A DNA stretch of 64,000 bases, from NCBI GenBank assembly GCA_900550035.1, contig URQS01000009.1, forward strand, positions 7,828 to 71,827, written 5' to 3'. The DNA is from an uncultured Prevotella sp. (lineage in GTDB: Bacteria > Bacteroidota > Bacteroidia > Bacteroidales > Bacteroidaceae). A program made the translations under genes and the position numbers. The notes beneath the pieces are model-generated. The model did no database searches. It had not been told where the DNA came from and was given only the letters and a program-made list of their open reading frames with translations. Below, piece after piece: positions 28,804-36,433 of the stretch (the stretch's first letter is position 1; every line of letters starts with the position of its first letter).

Positions 28804-30150
28804 TCATTTTTTTGTCTTATGCGTCAGCATAAGTATATGGTCGTCGTCGGAGGTGGTTGTGGCGAAGATGTAGGTGTCGCCACCGTCGTTCAGCTTCAGA
28901 CGCTTGCGCAGTTCGGCCACGGATAGGGGGAAGTTACGCACGGCGATGTTGGCTTGCTTCATACCGGAGAGGGTCTGGCGGAGCTGTCGCTTGTTCATCG
29001 TGGTGACGGCATCAATGGCAAACGAACGGCCGGGGAAGCCGTCTATCTCATGGTCGGAGAGGAACAGATGGCTGTTGCGGCTTATTGCGCTGACGCCATA
29101 GGCACGGGCTATCTCGTCGAAACAGCCTGCCTTCATCACGGAAGCGTTGGGCTCGTAGAGGAATTTTGAGTTTTGAATTTTGAGTTTTGAATTGTTGCCT
29201 GCGGCAATTTTGAGTTTTTGAGTTGTGAATTGTGAATTGGTCGGCTGCGCCGATGTTGAATTATTAATGTTTAATGTTAAATGTTCAATGTTAAGTGTTG
29301 AATTGGTTGGCTGCGGCTCGGCTTCGCCACCTATGCTATATACAAATTCGCTGCGCGGATACTGACCCTCAGAGTCGGGGCGTGACTGAATGTCTACGCA
29401 GAACACCTGCACTTCCGGCTTGCCGTCGGGAGCCAATACGAGCAGCAACTCCTTGCACTCGCCGTCTACCGAAACTATATGCACCTCGCGCACCTTACCG
29501 TCGAGGTCGGCAATAGCCTTGTGCCAGTCGAGCATGGGCGAAAGCTTGAGCATCACAAACTGCGACTTCTGCATGAGCCTTGGCAGGAGCTGGCACACGT
29601 TGGGGGTGCAGTCGGCTATCAGCACCGTCTTGGCTCCGTGCTCGTCGCGACGTGCCGGGTCGAGGAATATCATGGTCTGAGGCTCCATCTGCTCAAGCAC
29701 AGCCTCAGCCTCGGCACACTCCACCGTGGCGTTCCGGATGCCCAAACGGGGCAGATTGGCGCTCACAACGTCGCACAACGAGGCGTTGCGCTCTACGTAT
29801 GTGGCACAGTCGAAACAGCGCGAGGTGAACGAGAAGTCCACTCCGAATCCTCCCGTGAGGTCGGTCATGCTTGTTCGGGATGCGTTCGGGATGCGTTCGG
29901 CCCACAGACGAGCCACTTGCTGCTTGTATCGGGCTGTCGGCTCCGACGAACATTGCTCCATGTTGAGGTGCGGAGGATATACCACTCCGTCGCACGCAGC
30001 CCATGAGGGCAACTTGCGCTGCGCCGTCTGCCAGCCCTGAATCTGATTCAAGGCATAGGGCATGTCTACATCGGGATAGCGCGACGCCTGAAGAGCAAGC
30101 TTGCGGGGGTCGGCCTGGCGAAACTGTTTTACAAACTCGGATGTTGTCAT
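28804..30150 (-). CDS. THUMP-like class I SAM-dependent methyltransferase with an in-frame repeat insertion
   Basis: 448 residues. The methyltransferase domain has the SAM loop DLTGGFGVDFSF near residue 97 and MIFLDPARRD near residue 160. The C-terminal THUMP_like part starts at FLYEPNASVMKAGCFDE. Between them, at about residues 278-330, lies a low-complexity stretch with NSTLNIEHLTLN and NNSKLKIQNSKF, which is the translation of a TTGAAT/TTGAGT-type repeat (29161-29315). The frame is kept through it, so the repeat adds about 50 residues as a linker between domains. Family proteins are presumed RNA or tRNA methyltransferases; the target is not known. Confidence 0.85.
   Translation of the reverse strand: MTTSEFVKQFRQADPRKLALQASRYPDVDMPYALNQIQGWQTAQRKLPSWAACDGVVYPPHLNMEQCSSEPTARYKQQVARLWAERIPNASRTSMTDLTGGFGVDFSFTSRCFDCATYVERNASLCDVVSANLPRLGIRNATVECAEAEAVLEQMEPQTMIFLDPARRDEHGAKTVLIADCTPNVCQLLPRLMQKSQFVMLKLSPMLDWHKAIADLDGKVREVHIVSVDGECKELLLVLAPDGKPEVQVFCVDIQSRPDSEGQYPRSEFVYSIGGEAEPQPTNSTLNIEHLTLNINNSTSAQPTNSQFTTQKLKIAAGNNSKLKIQNSKFLYEPNASVMKAGCFDEIARAYGVSAISRNSHLFLSDHEIDGFPGRSFAIDAVTTMNKRQLRQTLSGMKQANIAVRNFPLSVAELRKRLKLNDGGDTYIFATTTSDDDHILMLTHKTKK
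29161..29315. repeat. TTGAATT/TTGAGTT-type repeat inside a methyltransferase gene
   Basis: Repeated TTTTGAGTTTTGAATT words are interrupted by short palindromes (TTGCCTGCGGCAA and GGTCGGCTGCGCCGA). The same vocabulary is found between other genes of this window. It is in frame with the gene. Confidence 0.75.
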
Positions 30151-30253
30151 ATATCTATGTGCTACGTTGTCGTTATTGATGTTTTACGCTGTCGTTATGC
30201 GTATTTTTCACCATTGTTACCGCTTGAAAATCAGCGCTTTACACTATGGCTTT

Positions 30254-30351
30254 GCAAAAGGGGTCCTTTTGGACTTCAAAAGGAGTCCTTTTGGGGTGTA
30301 AAAGGAGTCCTTTTAGCTTGCAAAACGAGTCCTTTTGGAGTGCAAAAGGAC
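30254..30351. repeat. Array of CAAAAGGAGTCCTTTTG palindromes
   Basis: Four to five units at a spacing of 21-23 bp, each a near-perfect 17-bp palindrome (CAAAAGGAGTCCTTTTG) with small variations. It lies in the 388-bp gap between the divergent methyltransferase and ptb genes, upstream of the ptb promoter. Related units occur at 57931-58030. Confidence 0.75.
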
Positions 30352-30482
30352 TACATTTTTCAGAGTGCCAAAATCCAGCTGGTTTTCAGCCATAATTATA
30401 TTACAAAGATACAAAAAAATGTTCGATTTCGGTCTTTTAACGAACATTTTGCAAGAGCGGAATAAAAATGTGAATAAAACTC

Positions 30483-30513
30483 TTTGCCAATCAACTAAAA
30501 TCAGATAACTTTG
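30483..30513 (+). promoter_or_regulatory. Bacteroidetes promoter for ptb-buk
   Basis: TTTG at 30483-30486, a 19-base spacer, then TAACTTTG at 30506-30513: a full match to the Bacteroidetes primary-sigma consensus. Start of transcription is expected near 30520, 19 bases before the ptb ATG. Confidence 0.8.
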
Positions 30514-30538
30514 CCAATATCAAACTAAAAAACATCTT

Positions 30539-31462
30539 ATGAATCCTATTGTTGACTTAAAAACCCTACCTCAAAGACTGCGCTCGTTAGGCAAGCGCGT
30601 CATTGTAGCCGTTGCATCACCAGCTGACGCACACACCGAAGAGGTGATTGAACGAAGCGTCTGCGAAGGTTTTGCAGACTTCGTCCTTACCGCTGTCGAG
30701 GGCAAACAAGCCATAGCCGAACAACTCGCAGCACGCCATCCACAACAAATCAAGATCATCAAAGCCTCAGATGACGACGACGCAGCACGCAAAGCTGTGC
30801 TCGAAGTGCGCGAAGCACGCGCCGACGTACTCATGAAGGGCTCGCTAAATACCGACAACCTGCTGCGAGCCGTGCTCAACAAGGAGCAGGGAATACTCGT
30901 AAAGGGTAGCGTGCTGACGCATATCGCCGTGGCAGAGATTCCGGGCATGAACCGACTCATGCTCTTCTCTGATGCAGCCGTCATCCCCTTCCCCACCACC
31001 GAACAGCTCGACGCCGTCATGACGTACATCACCCGAACGTGGCGAAGCCTCACCGGAGGCTCATGCCCACGTGTTGCGCTGACGCATTGCACCGAGAAGA
31101 CAAGCGACAAGTTCCCCATCACACTCGCCTACCAAGCCATAAAGCAATATGCCGAGGAAGGAAGATATGGCGAAGTGTGCGTTGACGGACCTATGGACGT
31201 TAAGACCGCATGCGACGCCGAGAGCGGTGCCATCAAGGGAATAAGCTCTCCCGTAGTGGGAAATGCCGACATCCTGATTTTCCCCGACATCGAAGCCGGC
31301 AACACTTTCTACAAGACTATCACTTTCTTTGCCAACGCTACCGTGGCTGGCATGCTCGACGGAACTACCGCTCCGGTTGTGGTGACGTCACGAGCCGACT
31401 CTGCCGACTCCAAGTTCTACTCGCTTGCCGTGGCTTGCATGAGAAGTATCAACCCAAAATAA
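30539..31462 (+). CDS. ptb: Phosphate butyryltransferase
   Basis: Transfers an acyl group from acyl-CoA to phosphate; with butyrate kinase it turns butyryl-CoA (or branched acyl-CoAs) into the acid with ATP gain. 307 residues, phosphotransacetylase fold, with KGSLNTDNLLRAVLN near residue 101, DGPMDVKTACD near residue 222 and ISSPVVGNADILIFPDIE near residue 240. The short length and the neighbouring butyrate kinase gene point to Ptb rather than Pta. It has the best promoter match in the window. In Bacteroidales such pairs may serve branched-chain amino-acid fermentation rather than butyrate (inference). Confidence 0.92.
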   Translation: MNPIVDLKTLPQRLRSLGKRVIVAVASPADAHTEEVIERSVCEGFADFVLTAVEGKQAIAEQLAARHPQQIKIIKASDDDDAARKAVLEVREARADVLMKGSLNTDNLLRAVLNKEQGILVKGSVLTHIAVAEIPGMNRLMLFSDAAVIPFPTTEQLDAVMTYITRTWRSLTGGSCPRVALTHCTEKTSDKFPITLAYQAIKQYAEEGRYGEVCVDGPMDVKTACDAESGAIKGISSPVVGNADILIFPDIEAGNTFYKTITFFANATVAGMLDGTTAPVVVTSRADSADSKFYSLAVACMRSINPK

Positions 31463-31464
31463 CA

Positions 31465-31510
31465 AAAGCCCTACCCCCTGCCCCTCCCCCGTAGGGAGGG
31501 GAGTGAAATG
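31465..31510. repeat. GC-rich dispersed palindrome, copy 5
   Basis: Begins directly after the ptb stop. With copy 6, in the opposite orientation, it could form a large stem-loop between ptb and buk. Confidence 0.75.
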
Positions 31511-31599
31511 ATTATTAACAATAAAAAAAATCCCTACTTTCCTACGCCTTTGCAATAAATATATAAGAGAATGCTATAAAACTCTGAGCAAGTTCAGCA

Positions 31600-31643
31600 C
31601 TTCACTCCCCTCCCTGCGGGGGAGGGGCAAGGGGGTGGGGCTG
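31600..31643. repeat. GC-rich dispersed palindrome, copy 6 (opposite orientation)
   Basis: Ends about 20 bases before the buk start. Confidence 0.75.
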
Positions 31644-31661
31644 TATGGGGAACACTTCCAT

Positions 31662-32723
31662 ATGAAAAGAATATTCGTAATAAACCCCGGCTGCACCTCA
31701 ACCAAGGTGGCAGTATACGAGGACGACAAAGCGGTTTGGACCGACGACGGACTCCATCCGCAAGAAGAGATAGACAAGTTCATGACCGTCGACGACCAGT
31801 ACGAATACCGTAAGGATTTCGTGCTGGAGCTGTTGCGCAAGGCTGGAATACCATTGAAGTTCGATGCCGTGATAGGACGCGGCGGACTGCTCAAGCCATT
31901 GCACGGCGGCGTGTATGCCGTCAACGAACTTATGAAGCACGACCTGCATCATGCCAAACATCAGCACGTGTGCAATCTCGGTTGTCTTATAGCCGACGAC
32001 ATTGCTCACGAGTGCGGTTGTCCGGCATTCATGGCCGACCCCGTGGTGGTAGACGAAATGATGACACGCGCCCGCTACACCGGATTGCCGTTCATGAAGC
32101 GCGAATCTATCTTCCACGCCCTTAACGCTAAGGCTGCCGCACGTCGCTATGCCAAGACCTGCGGAAAGGTGTACGAGAACATGGACATTATCGTGGCTCA
32201 CCTCGGAGGCGGCATCTGCGTGTCGGCACACCACCTCGGCAAGGTAATCGACGTGAACAATGCACTTAATGGTGAAGGCCCAATAGCTCCCGAACGCTCA
32301 GGCACTCTGCCTGCCGACCAGCTCGTCAGGCTCTGCTTCTCGGGCAAGTACACCCAGCAGCAAATCATGAAGATGCTCGCAGGCTACGGCGGTTGCCAGG
32401 CTCTGCTGGGCATGAAGGACATGAAGGAGATTTCGCGTCGCGCCGAAGCCGGAGAAGAGCCATATCACGAAGTGCTCGAAGCTATGCTCTACACCATATC
32501 CAAACAAATCGGAGCCATGGCTGTTGCGCTATGGGGCAAGGCCGAAGCCATCATCCTCACCGGCGGTATTGCCTACAGCAAGTACTGCGTTGAGGAGATA
32601 AGGAAGCAAGTGGAGTTCCTCGCACCGGTCGTTGTGCTGCCCGGCGAGGGCGAAATGGAGTCGCTCGCATTCAACGCCCTCGGCGCTCTCAACGGCGAAC
32701 TGCCTATACACGAGTACAAATAA
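31662..32723 (+). CDS. buk: Butyrate kinase
   Basis: Acetate-kinase-family enzyme converting acyl phosphate plus ADP to the acid plus ATP. 353 residues from the ATG at 31662 (MKRIFVINPG). The phosphate-binding motif reads NPGCTSTKVAVYED; most family members have Ser where this one has Cys (residue 11). IVAHLGGGICVSAHHLGKV near residue 183 and AIILTGGIAYS near residue 297 are typical. The start at 31635 would include bases next to the GC-rich repeat and is less likely. It lies 199 bp after ptb, separated by two repeats, and is probably co-transcribed. Confidence 0.93.
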   Translation: MKRIFVINPGCTSTKVAVYEDDKAVWTDDGLHPQEEIDKFMTVDDQYEYRKDFVLELLRKAGIPLKFDAVIGRGGLLKPLHGGVYAVNELMKHDLHHAKHQHVCNLGCLIADDIAHECGCPAFMADPVVVDEMMTRARYTGLPFMKRESIFHALNAKAAARRYAKTCGKVYENMDIIVAHLGGGICVSAHHLGKVIDVNNALNGEGPIAPERSGTLPADQLVRLCFSGKYTQQQIMKMLAGYGGCQALLGMKDMKEISRRAEAGEEPYHEVLEAMLYTISKQIGAMAVALWGKAEAIILTGGIAYSKYCVEEIRKQVEFLAPVVVLPGEGEMESLAFNALGALNGELPIHEYK

Positions 32724-32759
32724 GACTAAGTGTTAACACACAAACACAAATAAAAAGAA

Positions 32760-32832
32760 GAGGGGACACCCTCGTCCACAACAACAATTAGAGTATTCTC
32801 TTTTGATTTGTCGTGAACGAGGATGTCCCCTC
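32760..32832. terminator. Bidirectional terminator-like hairpin after buk
   Basis: 20-bp arms (32760-32779 with 32813-32832) with two pyrimidine mismatches, between convergent buk and the ATPase gene. An A-rich stretch precedes it, giving T's on the minus strand. Confidence 0.65.
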
Positions 32833-32856
32833 TATCTGTAACCTATAACCAGCTTG

Positions 32857-34002
32857 TCATTCTCTCCATACTCTTCTCTTCAGCCACATTTGCAGGATCG
32901 GGTCGCTCATTGCCAATGTTTTTGGGGCAATGATTGTGACAAGATCTTTCTCGGTAAGCGCCTTTTTGAGTCGGGTGATGTTGGCTGCTGTGCCAAGCTG
33001 ATATTGCTTGAGTACCGTTGATTGCGTAAAACCCGTACTAACGCCATTGGCAAGGGCGTGAAGGAAGTTCATCTGATAGGCAGAGAGGTCTTCAGTCTGT
33101 TGTATGAAGAGCGGTTCGCAAGCATCAAGAAGCCGGTCGATGGCATTATGGAGGTCGGTCTCGGTGGCGGTATCATTCGTATGAAGCCACACAAGCCATG
33201 CAAGCTGCTGCACATAAGAAGAGTAGCGGTCAGTGACACGGCATATTGACTGCGCCAACTGCTCAGAAATGTGCTTGCCAGTAACCTTAAAACGCTGGCA
33301 AATGAATTCAATCCAGTCTGACTCGCTAATCTTTCCAAGATAAAACAAGTCGCCAAAGCGATAAAACGGATAACTGCTGTTCTGGAACATACGCTCCATC
33401 ATGTGCTTCTTGCTGCCATACAAGCAATAACTGACGTGCGATTGCAACTGCCACACGCCACGCAACTTCTTCTGAAACGTAAGCGAATCAGAGTATTCGC
33501 CTATTTGCTGGAACTCATCTATACAAACAACTATACGATAACCTTTCTCTCGGGCTATCAGTTCGGGCAAGCGCAACACCTCATCTGTAGTATTGCTGCT
33601 GGCATTATACTCAAGCGATACGGAGAAATCGTTGTACGGATCCATACCGAAACTAACTTTCGGAACGAAACGACTTAGAAAAACCTTGGCATTCTCCATC
33701 CACTCTTCCCATTTGGAAGAAGTAGCTCGGACTACGGCTGTGGCAAAAGCATTGATGAAATCTGACTCCGAACGTGTTCCAAAAGCATCAATACGTGCAA
33801 TACGGATATTGTCGTTGTCGATGAGCGAACAGACCCTGTCGACAAGCGAAGTTTTACCCATACGACGCGGCGAGATAAGTATGGTGTTCACTCCGTATGT
33901 GAAATTGGCTTTCAAACGTTCGGTCTCAGTACGGCGATCGGTAAAAGCTTCGCCTTCAACGCGTACTCCGAATACAAAAGGAGATTCGATTTTGTTTGTC
34001 AT
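32857..34002 (-). CDS. AAA-type ATP-binding protein
   Basis: 381 residues from the ATG at 34002 (MTNKIESPFVFGVRVEG). Walker A SPRRMGKTS is at residues 44-52 and Walker B VVCIDEFQQI near residue 150. A C-terminal winged-helix segment follows (STVLKQYQLGTAANITRLKKAL). This is the archaeal-ATPase-like group common in Bacteroidetes, of unknown role, sometimes seen near mobile DNA. A TAAATTTG -7 box lies at 34032-34039 on the minus strand, and the palindrome at 34053-34089 overlaps the -33 region, so it may be self-regulated (inference). Confidence 0.82.
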   Translation of the reverse strand: MTNKIESPFVFGVRVEGEAFTDRRTETERLKANFTYGVNTILISPRRMGKTSLVDRVCSLIDNDNIRIARIDAFGTRSESDFINAFATAVVRATSSKWEEWMENAKVFLSRFVPKVSFGMDPYNDFSVSLEYNASSNTTDEVLRLPELIAREKGYRIVVCIDEFQQIGEYSDSLTFQKKLRGVWQLQSHVSYCLYGSKKHMMERMFQNSSYPFYRFGDLFYLGKISESDWIEFICQRFKVTGKHISEQLAQSICRVTDRYSSYVQQLAWLVWLHTNDTATETDLHNAIDRLLDACEPLFIQQTEDLSAYQMNFLHALANGVSTGFTQSTVLKQYQLGTAANITRLKKALTEKDLVTIIAPKTLAMSDPILQMWLKRRVWRE

Positions 34003-34052
34003 ATAAAAATTTGCATCGATGTTTAGATATGCAAATTTACACAATTTATTCG

Positions 34053-34089
34053 TTTTAAACAAGGTTGTTTTAAACAACCTTGTTTAAAA
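34053..34089. promoter_or_regulatory. 15-bp-arm palindrome between nitroreductase and ATPase genes
   Basis: Arms TTTTAAACAAGGTTG and the complement around a 7-base centre. It lies 12 bp after the nitroreductase stop and overlaps the -33 region of the ATPase promoter. It could be a terminator, an operator, or both. Confidence 0.55.
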
Positions 34090-34100
34090 CTGTATTTTAT

Positions 34101-34775
34101 CTATTGCTCAATAGTTTGTTCTTTGTCTGTGTTGTACGAAATGTTCTCTTCCTTGAACTTGTCCTTGGGCTGCGGATGTTCTGCCGGATAGCCTATTACA
34201 ACCATATTGAGGGGGATGAGATTGTCGGGCAACGACAGTACTTTACTGATTGCTTTGCAGCGATCTTCGGCTGGATAGGCTCCCGTCCACACTGCTCCAA
34301 GACCCATTGCGTGGGCAGCGAGCAACATATTCTCAGTGGCTGCGGATGCGTCCTGTATCCAGAAGTTGCGACCGCCACCATCAATCATCTTCTCAGTATC
34401 GCCACAAACGACTATTGCAAGGGGTGCTTTCTTGAGCATCTTGGCGTTGGGATTGGCTTCAGAGAGGGCATCGAGCACGCTGCGCTGGTCAACTACTACG
34501 AAGTGCCAGGGCTGCTTGTTCATTGCCGTAGGGGCTGCCATGGCAGCACGCAGCATCTTCTCAATCTTCTCTTTCTCTACCTCACGCGCCTCATAGTTGC
34601 GTATGCTGGTGCGAGTAGCGATGTTGTCGAGCACCGCCTGCTCTGCATTAGACGACTGTTCAGCATCGGCTGATTTATCGGCAGGGGCTTTGCCCGATGC
34701 CAAACGCACACTAAGTACCACTACAACAATGGCGAGTACGACGTTAAGTACAACGGATGTGTTCTGTAAATTCAT
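34101..34775 (-). CDS. Membrane-anchored nitroreductase-family flavoprotein
   Basis: 224 residues from the ATG at 34775. An N-terminal hydrophobic anchor (about residues 8-24, VVLNVVLAIVVVVLSV) is followed by a nitroreductase domain with IATRTSIRNYEAREVEKEK near residue 52, AAMAAPTAMNKQPWHFVVV near residue 77 and MGLGAVWTGAYP near residue 158, the FMN-binding pattern of the family. The anchor is unusual for this mostly cytoplasmic family and would place the domain outside the inner membrane. It follows the flavin/Fe-S membrane gene on the same strand. A 60-bp relic of its 3' end lies at 40760-40819. Confidence 0.85.
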   Translation of the reverse strand: MNLQNTSVVLNVVLAIVVVVLSVRLASGKAPADKSADAEQSSNAEQAVLDNIATRTSIRNYEAREVEKEKIEKMLRAAMAAPTAMNKQPWHFVVVDQRSVLDALSEANPNAKMLKKAPLAIVVCGDTEKMIDGGGRNFWIQDASAATENMLLAAHAMGLGAVWTGAYPAEDRCKAISKVLSLPDNLIPLNMVVIGYPAEHPQPKDKFKEENISYNTDKEQTIEQ

Positions 34776-34795
34776 AACTCTATAATCTAAAATCA

Positions 34796-34892
34796 ATAAT
34801 TCAAAACTCGAAATTTGATAACTCGAAACTCAAAATTTGATAATTCAAAATCGGCTTCAGCCGACCAATTCCTAATTCCTAATTCCTAACTC
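34796..34892. repeat. TTGAATT-type repeat with palindrome core
   Basis: Repeated CAAAACTCGAAATTTGATAA words, a core palindrome ATCGGCTTCAGCCGA, then four CCTAATTCCTAA-type units. It fills the gap between the FMN/Fe-S gene and the nitroreductase gene. Confidence 0.65.
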
Positions 34893-36026
34893 CTAACTCC
34901 TCAAAAGGCTTCCCGTCGGGCAAACGAACCTGCAATAGGGGCGCGGCACCCATACCGAAAGGACGAGAAACAGCACGGCAAACACTATCACCCACACCGA
35001 AGCCGAGGAGTATAGAAATGCCGTGAACAGCTCGTAGTCCATCCATGCGGTCCACGTAGCGGTTAGCATGAGCACCATAAGCACTCCCCACAGAACGTTG
35101 CGGAACATGTTGAGCGCTCTGTTCAAGCGTGGCGAGATTCGGGGTTTGCGTCGAGTGAGTTTGCCAGCAAGTTCCTGAGCCGAACCAAACGGACACATGT
35201 GGGCACAGTAGTGTCCTGGGCGACCTGCCAAAGGATAAAGCATAGCCACCACTACCATCAGCAATGGGGCTGCGAGCGTGGCGAGTATGGCGAGGTTTAT
35301 GCCTCCCGAGAAGAGTCGCATAAGAAGAGTGTACGATACGAACGTGCCGGTCCACAAGCCGAGCACAACTACGTTGAGAGCCAGCTGCACATAATGCCAA
35401 CGGCGGTTCTTGACAAACAGCGGAACAACAGCACCCATCAACACTACTATCAATGCCGCAATGCCCCCAAGAGTCCAACCCTTAGACGAGGCTGAAACGC
35501 CTGACGCTTCGGCAGAACCGACAGCATCTGACGCATTGCCGAGTGCTGCGTGTTGCTTGGCATAAGCGAGTCCACGCTGCACATTGGTTATGATGGCACG
35601 CGACGAGAACGTAGCTCCCGTCACACCATCCACATCCATTGCCGCAGCCTCATCAACGGTCTTGCCCTGCCATTGTCCCAAGAGAGTCGAAGCATGATTG
35701 AAGAAGTCGGGTGTTTCGGCATTAGGCTCAGCCTCGATGCTGTCCACTACCCCACCCTTGTTTATATGTATGCGGAGAGGAACTGGTCCGCCATATCCCT
35801 GCACGTCCTTGGCAAGCAGGCGTGTATCCACAACTATTGTGCCATCGGGATGCACCGACATGGTGTCGTTGCCTAATGCCACGGCATCAGGCGTGGTATG
35901 TGCGTGGCGCAGATCGATGCCGAATATCCTGCCGTCGCGCACTATTGCCGCAGCCGAGAGTATCAGCACTACAACCACAAGCGATAGCAGAGCAGGAATA
36001 AAGTTTTTGTTTTTCGCGTTTTGCAT
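34893..36026 (-). CDS. FMN-binding and 4Fe-4S membrane protein (NosR/RnfG-like)
   Basis: 377 residues from the ATG at 36026. An N-terminal membrane anchor (residues about 10-30) is followed by an extracytoplasmic FMN_bind domain (about 70-165) with DGVTGATFSS, the type of site where ApbE attaches FMN to Thr or Ser. Then come about five membrane segments and two cysteine motifs, CAHMCPFG and CRFVCPTG, of the Fer4_5 type. It is predicted to carry electrons across or along the membrane to an extracytoplasmic acceptor. The nitroreductase gene with a membrane anchor lies directly downstream and is a plausible partner (inference). Confidence 0.85.
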   Translation of the reverse strand: MQNAKNKNFIPALLSLVVVVLILSAAAIVRDGRIFGIDLRHAHTTPDAVALGNDTMSVHPDGTIVVDTRLLAKDVQGYGGPVPLRIHINKGGVVDSIEAEPNAETPDFFNHASTLLGQWQGKTVDEAAAMDVDGVTGATFSSRAIITNVQRGLAYAKQHAALGNASDAVGSAEASGVSASSKGWTLGGIAALIVVLMGAVVPLFVKNRRWHYVQLALNVVVLGLWTGTFVSYTLLMRLFSGGINLAILATLAAPLLMVVVAMLYPLAGRPGHYCAHMCPFGSAQELAGKLTRRKPRISPRLNRALNMFRNVLWGVLMVLMLTATWTAWMDYELFTAFLYSSASVWVIVFAVLFLVLSVWVPRPYCRFVCPTGSLLRS

Positions 36027-36153
36027 ATTTAATATCAATTTGTTTTATTAAGTATGTGTTCATATATAAAGATAATTCTGAACTATTACTTATTGTATGC
36101 AAAAATAGCAAAAAAGGAAGAACAATCCAAATATAAAAATGTTTATTAACGCA

Positions 36154-36202
36154 ATATGGGGGTGTGGCAAAACTCATAAAATGAGATGCCACACCCCCAT
36201 AT
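36154..36202. terminator. Strong hairpin after the small peptide gene
   Basis: A perfect 16-bp stem (36154-36169 with 36187-36202) rich in G and C. On the minus strand it ends the BspA/small-peptide transcript, 44 bp after the peptide stop, with no clear T-run. Confidence 0.65.
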
Positions 36203-36245
36203 ACTACTGTCTTGCCACGTTCATTCCACAAGACTACGAGGCTGA

Positions 36246-36401
36246 CTATCCTCCCCAAATATATCCATCTTCGTCTTCTTCCGGCAGGCTTTCGTCGTAT
36301 TTTTCTCCCTTAGGGATGCATTGTGTTGAGCCTGCCATTATGCTTACCGCTTCAAAGGAGATGATGGCGATATGGGGTTTGTTATATTCTTTCTTTTCCA
36401 T
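36246..36401 (-). CDS. Small 51-residue peptide downstream of the BspA-type gene
   Basis: Reads MEKKEYNKPHIAIISFEAV, then SIMAGSTQCIPKG and a very acidic tail (EEDEDGYIWGG). The YxxP start and the MAGS segment resemble the many short peptides of Bacteroidales that carry YxxP near the N-terminus and an A/S-G motif in the middle. Their role is not known. There is no signal peptide of the usual type. It lies 32 bp after the BspA-type gene and before a strong hairpin, so it is probably the second gene of that transcript. Confidence 0.6.
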   Translation of the reverse strand: MEKKEYNKPHIAIISFEAVSIMAGSTQCIPKGEKYDESLPEEDEDGYIWGG

Positions 36402-36433
36402 AGTTGTCTTTACTGTTTTTAATAACTTGGTTT

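Noticed and set aside
30254..30351. Palindrome array considered as a CRISPR array
   Set aside because: The intervals are only about 5 bp, far too short for spacers, and no cas gene is present.
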